Assembly (NCBI GenBank): GCA_026873275.1
Contig: JANTUC010000001.1
Span: 1,116,001-1,180,000, forward strand
Direction: 5' to 3'
Length of the DNA: 64,000 nucleotides
From: Pseudopithomyces maydicus
Taxonomy: Eukaryota > Ascomycota > Dothideomycetes > Pleosporales > Didymosphaeriaceae
A model generated the notes under the pieces. The model searched no databases. It saw only the letters and a program-made list of their open reading frames with translations, and was not told the DNA's origin. This document shows, in pieces, positions 33,001 to 42,858 of this stretch (its first letter is position 1; the number at the start of each line of letters is the position of its first letter). The position numbers were made by a program, and so were the translations under genes.

Positions 33001-35145
33001 GTAACCATGCTGCTCCAGCGACGCTCAATTTACGAAACTTCATCGAATTGTCGGTGAGTGTCCCGGTTTTGTCGGAGAAAATGTAACTGATCTGACCCAG
33101 TTCTTCGTTGATGGTCGATGTTCGCGGTTCGCATGGTGTATCTGAGACTGGATCGTACATATCGATGTCGATATGAAGGAAATACATCTGGCATACTTTG
33201 ACGATCTCCAAACTCACGTATAGTGATAACGGAATCATAGTATTGAACATGATGACGAAGGCGGTAAAACTAGGGAAGAACGCCACAGACTGTCCTGCAA
33301 GGTAGAATGCATCGTTCTCGTTACTGCGCCAGATTCGATATGCTACAGTGTTGAAAATGGAGAGGAGAATGACGAAAACAACAATCAATATAACGATACG
33401 GTTGACGAGGGTTTGTAATGCAGGAGCTTTGATGCGAGGATTTTTGATCGCGTTCATCCGTATGCGGCATTCTTCACCGGAGTAGATAACCATCCCGACA
33501 GCATCCGGAGTATTTCGCAGAATACTGCCCCGGTAAATGATCTCATTGAGTGTTAACGGAGCGGTCTTGCCGGTCACCGTGACCTTGCCTTCAAAGTTGT
33601 ACAAATCTTGACTTGGATCTTCAACAACAAAGTGAGCGTCCGAGTTGAGTATGTCTGCCTGGCTGTGGATGGTCTTGGCCATGGACGCCGCGGTTTGTTT
33701 GCTTTTCAAGTTGGTCTCTCCATCCAGAGCCATAGTCTCGACGAAAGCAACGTTGTTCTCTCCGCTCGTATGCAACAGTGCCAAATCTGCCGGTGCAGCA
33801 TCGTTGCGCTCCAATTTCACGATATCTCCTACGTTCAAATCCTGCCACTTGATAGTTTCCCAGTTGAGCTGGTCAGTAACCGTCGATGTGCGATCTGCAT
33901 CATCAACGTATTCGCTTGGAGCCTGACTCGAACGCAAAACTTGGGTTTCTCGATTGTTCTCCGCTTTGTCAAGTCGATATCGCCGCAAATCATCGTAGCC
34001 TTCCTTGGCAATAGCAATGGTAACGAAAACAAGAAGTGGGGCAATGGTGGTATATGTTCCAGTGGTACTAAGACCGGGTATCAACTGAAGAATACTGATG
34101 CATAGAAAATAAGCGTTGGCAAGCTTGGAGAACTGAGCAATCAACTGTCGTGGCAGGAAATTCCATGCGGAATAACGTGTAGAGCGGATCCAATTGGTCA
34201 TGTACGGTTGGTTGGTTCGCTCGTCGATCAATGGGTCCTTCCGGGAGGGGTCCAGGCTGATATGGCGGCCATCCTTGCTGGGTGGTACATCTTTGATACG
34301 CAGTATGAACTTTTTGGCTTTTACACCAAACGCCTTGGCCTGTTCGATGTATCTCCTGCCTTTTTCCTCGTTCTGCAACCATGTCTCGTAGTTGGGAAGA
34401 TTTATTGGTCCCTTGCCTAGCTTGGTCTCGGGGGATATACCGGTTTCCCGGTGTATTCTGGATTGGCGGGTGAAACTACGACATTTGTATCGCCGCTCTT
34501 GTTTGGAATGTTCGTGTTGTCCGACCCATCCACTTGGTCACTGCTAGGACCTCCGGCCGAAGAACCTGGCGTTTCTTCCAGCTCAATAGTCGACCCAGGA
34601 GATTGAACCTGCTCATGAACATTCCTCCGGAAGAGCGCACTACGTAGCGAATAACCACGATTGCGGCTTGTGGGTGACAGCGGCGATTGTCTACTGCGCG
34701 GTGATTGCGGCGAGGCATGGAGCGGCGAGCGAATGGCGCTTTGTTGAGGGCCCGACGAGCCTTCCGAGGCTACCTCACTGGTATTGATGGTGAGATCAGG
34801 CGTTCCAGGGCGGTTTTTCGATCCCGGTGTCTTCCCTGTCTGTGGAAGCGCGTTGATTGCGGAGGTGGCGGTCGTGGGTCTCGATCGTTGGGCAGGGCCG
34901 TGGCGTTCGATATCGGTCGAGAAGCGGACTCGCGGGGCATTGTCGGTCGACAATCGCGATATGGAGGGCCGCGAGAAGCCTTCGAGGGCCGAGGACTGAG
35001 AGGCGGGCGCTTGGGCATCGGCCGGTGAGGGTTGCGCCCCGTCGTGGAGAGTCGACGAGAGGGTTGGGCGCTCGTCATGGTCGTGATGGGATGCTGACCG
35101 CCTGCGAATCCCCTCACTTGGGCCATCGTCGTCGCCGGGCGCCAT
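30013..35145 (-). CDS. P4-type ATPase, phospholipid flippase (Dnf3-like)
   Basis: Exons 31073-35145, 30648-31027 and 30013-30577 (introns 45 and 70 nt); about 1,670 aa. The first ~240 residues are disordered, Ser/Pro-rich. The catalytic body begins PPSKDGRHISLDP and IRSTRYSAWNFLPRQLIAQF. The phosphorylation motif DKTGTLTD is at about 33,050-33,080. The DGET motif is in MALDGETNLKSKQ, and GDGANDIAMIQEAHVGIGI is the hinge. There are about ten TM segments; the last exons hold the C-terminal ones. P4-ATPases move phospholipids to the cytosolic leaflet of Golgi or plasma membrane, usually with a Cdc50 partner. Two breaks: a G5 run at 34430-34434 lacks one base (VYPP|ETKLGKGP), and the C5 run at 30087-30091 may too. 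The second would give a more natural tail (GAEMENAEVDRILSRGY) ending near 29948. Dnf3 assignment is tentative. Confidence 0.92.
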
Positions 35146-36436
35146 GGTGAGGAAGCATCCGGTCTGCGCAAACCAACGTAGGAGGATTCAGCCGTTCTGC
35201 TGTTAAGGCTGGCTGCCAAGGGCGTGTCCACTGGGGCGCGTTTACTATTACGCGGCAGAGGCAACGGGCTAAGCACGGAACATGGTACCCATCGGACCCA
35301 ATGTCTACCCCAGGGACAACAGTAAACGGGCAGAAAGTCGATTGTGTTTGTCCGCCACTCCAGCTGTTGGGTCTGGGCACCACTCTGGGTTGCAGGACCA
35401 CCTTTCCGTCTATTGGGCTCCGGGACGACTAACTGCACATGATGCGCAGAGCCGTACCCCTGCTCCCACGCGTTCCTATTTTTGACCTGTCCATTTCCTG
35501 TGACGTAACAGCCCCCATCTCCCCGTTTTTCAACACTGACCACCCACCCGTTCATCTGGTTTCTAAAGACGCGCGCATCCAGACTCCAGAATCCAGACTG
35601 TCTTGTCGCGCGCGGTACTCGGACATTTTGCCTCGCACGTGCCCTCTTGCTTCTTCCGTCCCGCCCGTCAGCCTGCGACACTCGGAATCCCATCCTCCGG
35701 ACGGCTTTGCGAACACCATCAATGCGCATCATCACCGTCACGCAGAAGAACATGATGACGAGTATTCAAATCAGCCTCAATACCATTACCAATGCCAAAC
35801 TATGCTATGCAAGTGAGAGATGCACCCACCAAAAACGCCTTCCATGAACCGACGCGAGACTCCAAGACTACAAAAGGTATCCAGAAAACAGCGAATAGTT
35901 GATGCTTTGGAACACGTCCGATATAGGACTTTTCCGTCGCGAGACGATTAAGAGATGGCATGCACGCTCGAACATGAGAAGAGCGGCAGCCGCATTACCA
36001 TGTCCCTAACACTCCATTGCAAGCTTCACTACTTGATTAAGCAGAAAGCCCCTTCTCTTCCTCTTCCTCCTCTTCCTCCTCTTCTACCTCTTCTACCTCT
36101 TGTCCCTCTTCTTCCTATTCCTCCGTCGATAGCAATATCTCCAGCAATATAGTAAGAGCACTGCTACAACCAGTGCAAGCTGTCTGCCTCTTCCTATTCC
36201 AAGCTTGACACTCTACCCCCTTCAAGCGTTCAAATAAATCTCCTCCTTCCCAAGGACCTGCGGTGGTCTGCAATCTGCAAAGTATGATGTGGGATGGTAT
36301 CCGAGTCGTGATGCTTCATTAGTGAATATGGAATGCGAATTCTCCAGAAAATGAGGCCGAGCGCCGTGCAATATGCGGGTAGATGAAAGGTGTGCGCATT
36401 CAATGACAATATAAAGGAATTGAACGTCCCGTATGC
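35146..36436. other. Gene-free stretch, P4-ATPase promoter and samB 3' side
   Basis: 1.3 kb, with a CTT/CCT pyrimidine-rich repeat at 36055-36122. Several medium open frames in the GC-rich part (35.2-35.8 kb) have no recognisable domain and contradict each other. Confidence 0.45.
36055..36122. repeat. Pyrimidine-rich CTT/CCT microsatellite
   Basis: Imperfect CTTCCTCCT/CTACCT trinucleotide repeats, seen directly, in the 3' flank of the samB-like gene. Confidence 0.8.
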
Positions 36437-38284
36437 CTAGTTCGCTGCTACGCACCAGTGTCGGTGGTATACCCACGCACTCTTCTGACACTCTTTGCTG
36501 CAGTACTTTGTGCGTCGGCAGCGGCGGCATTTGGCAAACTGTCGTGTGTATTCTTCCCACTTGCCACACTGGTAGTACGCGCACTGGCGAATTCCTCCAC
36601 GCGAATCATCTTTCCGGCACAGGTTGCGCATAACAACACTAGCCCAGTACTGCATGTCGGCTGTGTGGTGTCGCACAGTGAACTTTTCCACAAGAGGGAA
36701 GATGTTGAAGTCATCAGGCAGTTCGTATTCCTCCAGCTCTTCCTCGTCATCTGCCATTGGCGCAGGGCTGGCCGTCTCACCCTCGAGCAGTTGCAGGTCG
36801 TTGCCGATCTTCAGTTTGGGGACCAAATGTGATTTCTGGAAGTAAGTGCGCAAATTGCAGTACTTGGATACGTAAGCGAGCAACTGCAGCGACATCAAGA
36901 CGTCTTCGTCCCGCGGCATGGCGGCTAGTGCACCAGCTGTTGCCGTTCTATCCTGGTTGTAGCGAGAATACCATGGCGGAGGGGGATTGGTGTTGACTAC
37001 GTTGATAGCAGGCTGGACTGGCGAGAAGCCACCAATGGGTGCGGCCGTCTGTGCTGTCGGGTTGATCAAGCTTCCATCCAAGGCAGGGCGGTGGGTTATG
37101 TTGAAAGTCTCGTGGTTCTCGTCAGTGGCGTCGGATGGTGCTGCGATGGGCACGGGTGTCGCGCCTGTATCCATCATCTCAGCATTATCAACAATGTCTG
37201 ACATGTTGATGTCGCTGTTCTGGATCCCGACGATTGGCTCATTCACAGCGGTACCAGCCGCTGTGGTTGCGTCGGCAGCAAGATCGTCTTGTTGCGCATC
37301 GAGATCAGATTCACCAGACATGGACATCTGGTGTCGAATGGAGGGTCGGCGGCGGGCGCGTCCGATCGCAGCGTGGGGGCTGCTTTGCCGCACTTGCGCA
37401 GCTCCCGGGGTCGTAGGAGACTCGGGTTGGGATGTGATCTCCCCTTGTAGCGCAGGAAGCATGGAGGGCAACCGATCTGCGTCTCGCACAGGCCTCAAGG
37501 TAAAGGTCTCGGTTGTCTCCATGGTCGGGAGCGCAGAAACCAGCGGTTGACCGATGTTGCGTGTGTTGGTACCAACGGCGCCGAAAAGCTGACCTCGATT
37601 CTCGTGGCTGCGATGGTGGTGGTGATGGGGAGGGCGGCCGCGGGCGAAGGTAGTTCGCTCAGGCGGCGAGCTCAAAGAAAACGTAGGCGTAGGGGTGACG
37701 TCGCCATTTTGTGACTCCAGCGGTGCCTGGTTATGATTGAAGGGTTGGGGTATCTCAATAGGAGGCGGTATGGCACGACGGGAGCGTTCAGCCCTGTGTC
37801 CTGAGCTGGATGTGATCTCTCCAGAGCGGGAGGAGTGGTGTCGGCTTGAGGCGCCCAGGCGAGCGTTCCTTCGCAGTTCAGCTTCAGCTCGCTCCCTGCA
37901 CTTGTCCACGACTTTGATGTAGTTGTCAAGAATGGTAGCGATGACGGGCACCATGTCGGCCTCGACCACGCGTGTTCGCACGTTCTCTGAGCCGCGTACG
38001 CCAATGTTGAAGATGCACTGGAAGGCTAGGTTCCACTTCCACATGTCCATCATGTCCTTGCTCCTGCCCTCCTTGAGAATGCATATCAGGCGCTCGATGC
38101 CGCCATCGACGGTGAGGATGTCGCGTATCCGTGCAGAGGATGTGGTGAGATAGGCAAGGTGGTTGAGGGAGTTGATGAGCGGCAGGGTGGAGGTGCAGTC
38201 GAGGGCGCGGCGGTCGTACAGGGCGGTGGTGATGTTGACGGACGCCTTGTTCGCGTTGGGGATGGAGAAGTTGACTTCGCGCAT
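36437..38284 (-). CDS. samB: MYND zinc-finger protein, SamB/Mub1 family
   Basis: 615 aa from the ATG at 38284, single exon. The N-terminus MREVNFSIPNANKASV...YDRRALDCTSTLPLINSL is highly conserved in SamB proteins, so I start there rather than 38 codons upstream. An armadillo-like region follows (NSLNHLAYLTTSSARIRDIL; WNLAFQCIFNIGVRGSE). The middle 300 residues are low-complexity. The C-terminus is a MYND finger: CAYYQCGKWE...CRRCRRTKYCSKECQ...HRHWC. Yeast Mub1 is a partner of the Ubr2 ubiquitin ligase. SamB of Aspergillus affects nuclear positioning and septation in conidiophores. The function here is inferred from that family. The 5' leader holds a (TCGAG)n pentamer repeat. Confidence 0.93.
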   Translation of the reverse strand: MREVNFSIPNANKASVNITTALYDRRALDCTSTLPLINSLNHLAYLTTSSARIRDILTVDGGIERLICILKEGRSKDMMDMWKWNLAFQCIFNIGVRGSENVRTRVVEADMVPVIATILDNYIKVVDKCRERAEAELRRNARLGASSRHHSSRSGEITSSSGHRAERSRRAIPPPIEIPQPFNHNQAPLESQNGDVTPTPTFSLSSPPERTTFARGRPPHHHHHRSHENRGQLFGAVGTNTRNIGQPLVSALPTMETTETFTLRPVRDADRLPSMLPALQGEITSQPESPTTPGAAQVRQSSPHAAIGRARRRPSIRHQMSMSGESDLDAQQDDLAADATTAAGTAVNEPIVGIQNSDINMSDIVDNAEMMDTGATPVPIAAPSDATDENHETFNITHRPALDGSLINPTAQTAAPIGGFSPVQPAINVVNTNPPPPWYSRYNQDRTATAGALAAMPRDEDVLMSLQLLAYVSKYCNLRTYFQKSHLVPKLKIGNDLQLLEGETASPAPMADDEEELEEYELPDDFNIFPLVEKFTVRHHTADMQYWASVVMRNLCRKDDSRGGIRQCAYYQCGKWEEYTRQFAKCRRCRRTKYCSKECQKSAWVYHRHWCVAAN

Positions 38285-39858
38285 GGTTGCGGTCTCGTGT
38301 CGGTTCGAGTCGAGTCGAGTCGAGTCGGGTCGGGTCGTGTGGTCGTGGACGGAGGCAGTTCTCTGCAGCTCAGACGATGACACGGGATGGGTCGCCAAGT
38401 GGTGTGAATGGGCCCACTCGTGTCGGACTATTTACAGCAGGCGTGGGATCGGCGGGCGGGCCTGAAAGGGGTGTCGGAATCAGTGGTCGGGGGGAGATGA
38501 AGTGTTTGCTATGCGTTAGGGCGCAGGCCACGGCAGGAGCAATGCAGCACGGTCGAGTCGTCGTCCGAGTGCAGACTCGCAGTATGTCCAAAGGGGGGTC
38601 AGCGCGCGTTGGAGCGGCGTGGGCTCGCACTTGGCGAGGGCGGGGTCGGTAGGGCTGGGCTATGTATGTCGTCGATGAAGCTGCTTGGGATGGATGGAGA
38701 GGGAGAAGCACCAGTGGGCGGTGGGTGATGTGGAGTGGAGGTGGCGGCTAGCCTAGGTCTCAAGGTAGGTCTGGGCAGGTGCAATTTCACCTTATTTGAC
38801 GGAAACACCACTCAGACCACCCAAACAGGCCACCCTGATGTCCGGAGACGCGTCGCCAATGCTCGCGGCCGTCCACGCCGAAGATCAGTCGTGGCCACGG
38901 CCCTCGCGCTCCCACTCTCGCTGTCCTGCCCGCGTCTCTTGCGTCGCGGCGTTGGGGGCATGGGCAACTGCGCAGCTCCTCGCAGCTGACAAAGAAATCA
39001 TCGTGGCGCCGTCGAAACCCTGTCGTGCCGATCCGGACTGGACTCGCTCAGGCAGGCAGCGCTGCGGCGGGCGGCTGCGGCGACAGAGCCAGCGAGCGCA
39101 GGCTGCTTGGGCACGAAGAGTCTGCAGACAGAACCACTAGATATCTACCGCACATGGAGACACGGCCGTGGTGTCTAGCGCACGCCGCACACGTTCTTCG
39201 GCCAGGCGCCTCCCTCGCATGCAATGGGCGACCACGGCGCCGGGAAGGATCCCACATTCACAGCGGCCGGCCCGTATCTCGAGCCTGGAGCTACCTACTT
39301 ACAGGCCACTGGCAGACAGTTGGTTGTTCGGCTCGCCCACGGTAGGTCGACGACTAAATTTAGCTGCGAGGAAGTGCTCATTCGGGCCCCGTCCATTGGC
39401 TGAGTCGCACCCCGGGGCGATGGGCAAAAAGCGTCGTCCATGCCCTGCACTGCTCTGGAGGCCCACCCAACTCCCATTGTCCCCACTGCAGGCATGGTCG
39501 GGGCGCCCAGCTGAACCTCTCTGGTGCAGCCAGCTGAGCTTTGGGTGCATGTACCGCACAGCACATCATAGGGGCCATTCCCCCTCGCAGCAGTCGCTAG
39601 CTTTGCTCCATGGCCGTCCTTTGCCTTGCCTTCGTCGTCGCTCCTTCCACCTAAACTTTCTTTGCGCGGTCGCGCTTGCCCAACACACCCCGTCACACCC
39701 CGTCACCGGTCCCACCACGCCCTTTTGCACCGCACGTAATTTCTCCCGCCCGCCAAATCTTTCCAGCTCGCCATACATGGCTAGCTAAGAACAGCCGCTG
39801 TTTCCTGCGCTCCGTGTCGTCCAGCGTGAATCCAGCCAGCGTGAATCCGCCGTGAACC
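38285..39858. other. Divergent promoter region between samB and CorA genes
   Basis: 1.57 kb, GC-rich and pyrimidine-biased in its right half. It contains the (TCGAG)n repeat at 38305-38335. A 206-codon plus-strand frame at 39168-39788 is not supported by any motif. Promoters and leaders of both neighbours should be here. Confidence 0.5.
38305..38335. repeat. (TCGAG)n pentanucleotide repeat
   Basis: Six near-perfect TCGAG/TCGGG units 20-50 bases upstream of the samB start codon, likely in its 5' leader. Confidence 0.85.
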
Positions 39859-41961
39859 ATGGCGGCTCCAACCGACGGACAGAACGACCCGATCGTGCAT
39901 GACTTTGCAACTCGAGCCTCGCCCCAGGAAGCCCGCCGTCCGCGCTTCAGCGATGCCGATCCTTCGCAAGTCGAGGCTATGCCGCGCCTCACCGTCGACA
40001 CCAACACTGGGCCACCCTCCCGAGGGCGTAGCTCCAGCCAGCTCTCGGCAACCGCTGCCCGCGCCGATGGAAACAGCGTTCTCTCGCCCACCCTTTCGGT
40101 CGATTCCACCATCCGTCGACGACCGACGCGCTCCAACACCGTTCGGCACTACCAGAGTCCCCAGCCCGCCACCCACCATGCATGGGAACAGCCGGGTGCC
40201 GAACCTGGTATCGACACCAAGAAGGAGCCGCAGGAGAACTATGGCAATCTGAAGGAGGATTGTGACATTACCGTCGTCGATTTCTCCGATGAGGCATACA
40301 ACTGTGTGGAACTCGACAACAGCTCTCTGGAGGCTTTTCTCCAAGATCACCCAAAAGACCCTTCGCAATGCCGCTGGATCAACGTCAATGGGCTGAGCTT
40401 CGACGTCATTCGAATGCTGGGAAACACCCATTCGCTACACAGATTGGCCATCGAGGATCTGATGAACACGCGCGGGCGGACCAAGGCAGACTGGTATTCA
40501 GACCAGGCCTTCTTGCTTTTGACCCTCTCCAAGCTAGTACGATTGCCGGATGACGACTCTGACAGCGATTCCGACTCTGACGACGAGTACGCCCGCCCGT
40601 ACGAGAGGAAACCCAGTCATGTCAATCGTTTGAGACGCGCATTCGGCTCACATAGCAGTGATAGTAGACCAGTCCAGAATGGCAACGGGTGGCATAATCC
40701 TGGTAAGTAGAACGGTCCAAAGAAAAGCCCAAACTCGAGTCCTCGTCTATCTCTTGGAACCCTACTAATTTCAGTCCAGATCAAGAAAAGGCATATTCGC
40801 ACGGCCCTCCAAAATACCGCATGAAGGGCCAGCACGCGGCTCAAATCCGCACACTGCAACGATTCCGAGGAGGTCCAAATCTGGACAGGACCATCTACAT
40901 GGAGCAGCACTCAGCTCTGATAAGTCGGAAACTTGCCGTCAGCGTGGAGCAAGTTTGCGTTTTCTTGTGTAAAGACAACACTGTCATCTCTTTCTTCGAG
41001 CATAGCGCGCCCGAGATTGAAGAGCCAATTGTCAAACGTCTGAGCACTGAAGGTACGTGCTATTTCTTCTATGAGTGAGAAAGCCTTTCGCTAACAATAA
41101 GCTGCTAGATACCATCCTCCGCCGCAGTGCAGACGGCAGCATGATATGCCAAGCGATAATCGACGCCATCATCGATTTAGCGATACCTGTCGTAGCCGCG
41201 TACGAGGATGCAATGGGGGAACTAGAACTTGACGTCCTGCGTGACCCAGATATTGGTCATTCGCAACAACTCTACATCCTCACTTCGGAAATCGCGATTC
41301 TTCGCAACACCATCCAACCGATTATTTCTCTTATCAACGCTCTCCGAGATCACAAGGCCGACCCCGTAACTATGAGCACTATGGCGGTACCCACCCGCAA
41401 GACCATCGCCTCCATTACAATCTCACCCTCACACACACCTATCTCGGCGACGTCGAAGATCACTGCATTATGATAACCGCCTCGCTCGACCAAATGCGTC
41501 GCGCGGCCGACAACCTCATCGACCTCATCTTCAACACAATGGGTGCCTACCAAAACGAGTCCATGAAAATTCTTACCGCCGTCACCATCTTTTTCCTTCC
41601 CCTTACCTTTTTGGTCGGATATTTTGGACAGAACTTTGAACAGTTTCCCGCCACGCACGATAACAGCGACGCGTACTTTTGGATAATAGCCGTCCCCGTC
41701 ATGGTGGCTACTATGCTCATTCTGATGGCTCCACGCATATGGCGGCAAATCAAGAAAACGAAGAGCGGGTTCAAGCTCCGTAAAGCGAGGAACAGACATG
41801 GCCCACTAATGGAGATGCGCAAGGGGGTGCAGAGTGGGCTAGGTATTGCGATGGGATTACAAAAAGAGGCAAAGCAGAAGGGCAAGAAGCATCACAGAAC
41901 TAAAAGCGAGCTGAGGAAGAGGCAGACCATGTATACAAGAGGAAACATTGGGTCTTTCTAG
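39859..41961 (+). CDS. CorA-family divalent cation transporter
   Basis: Exons 39859-40702, 40780-41052, 41109-41961 (introns 77 and 56 nt); about 656 aa. A long disordered N-terminus with a DSDSDSDSDDE acidic patch precedes the CorA cytosolic domain (LHRLAIEDLMNTRGRTKADWY; ISFFEHSAPEIEEPIVKRL). Near the C-terminus are the stalk helix (LDQMRRAADNLIDLIFNTM) and two TM helices (ILTAVTIFFLPLTFLVGYFG; FWIIAVPVMVATMLILM). The signature after TM1 is GQN (YFGQNF) where classic CorA has GMN. The tail is basic. The frame breaks at a C4 run, 41362-41365; one more C gives KADPRNYEHYGGTHPQDHRL and restores the conserved TYLGDVEDH. Predicted role: Mg2+ (or related cation) transport. Which membrane it sits in is not clear from sequence. 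Confidence 0.9.
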
Positions 41962-42858
41962 AAAGGTTGGGTGGGCATTTGGCTTGGTTTTGCATCTACC
42001 GTGATGGTCTCTCTCGCAGGCACTTTCTTTTTGCTCACATATTTTTTTCTTTCTTTTCTGTGTAGGATGCGCTGTCGAGATACCCTTAGCTTGTATTCGT
42101 TTGTAATGCAGCGCTTGTAGAGATAAAAACCGAACATCTTAGACCGAGTTGCCCGGATGAGCACAGACTATAGTGTATGTATCATGTCTATTGATTGACG
42201 GTGCTGTCCTACTGCTTTTGGTCTTTTTGTAGTGCTATCGCAATTTCACTTGTGCATGTACGTTCTCGTAGGGGCCTGTTCTAGCAGCGTCTTAAAGCGG
42301 GATTAACCTTACTCAATTTGGAATATGGGTTTTTACCGCATGACCAGGACATCTCGAATTCATTCATATATCGTTTTTCAACCCGTACTGATAAATTCGG
42401 ATCGGTGTCACGATTCCAGATCGCTTCTTGTAGTCTTTTCGAAGACAAAAGTTGCTCTGAGCAATGTACAGACCCTCCCACGCGACTGGACTCCTTATCG
42501 CCCATCGCTCATCGCCCAACGATCGGAATTGCTGCCATAATGGATTCAGGAGTTGAAAGTCAGCTGCTCATGACTTTCCCTATCGCAGACGTCCTAATGC
42601 TTAGTGTGCAGCTGTATGGCGTTTTCCGGTCAATTGATCCTAGTTCGCTTCATCTCCGCCCCCACCATTTGGGCAAGGCTGAAGACCTCGACCGCAGCCT
42701 GGACTCCCTTAAGAGTGGTCTCCCTCCTTGAGGAGACCAAACCATGTCTTCTCCACATTCCTGCGAAACGAACTGGTGCTACCCTGTCCCACATAACGTG
42801 GTTACTACAAAGTAGTTTTTTACCCCTCCAAACCGGAACGGAACGTTAATTTAGCAAC
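41962..42858. other. Gene-free stretch upstream of the NLR-like gene
   Basis: About 900 bases. Two overlapping plus-strand frames around 42318-42731 have no recognisable motif. I looked for a small partner gene of the kind sometimes found beside fungal NLR genes and saw none. Confidence 0.45.

Noticed and set aside
34412..34441. 20-nt GTATAT..AAG intron to repair the P4-ATPase frame
   Set aside because: Length fits the frame by chance but is less than half the shortest intron seen here; one added base explains this and six other sites uniformly.
34770..35753. 327-codon minus-strand frame upstream of the P4-ATPase
   Set aside because: Overlaps the real N-terminal exon in another frame; Pro/Arg/Ser-rich with no conserved element.
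39168..39788. 206-codon plus-strand frame in the samB/CorA promoter region
   Set aside because: No motif, biased composition, and it lies where two divergent promoters are expected.
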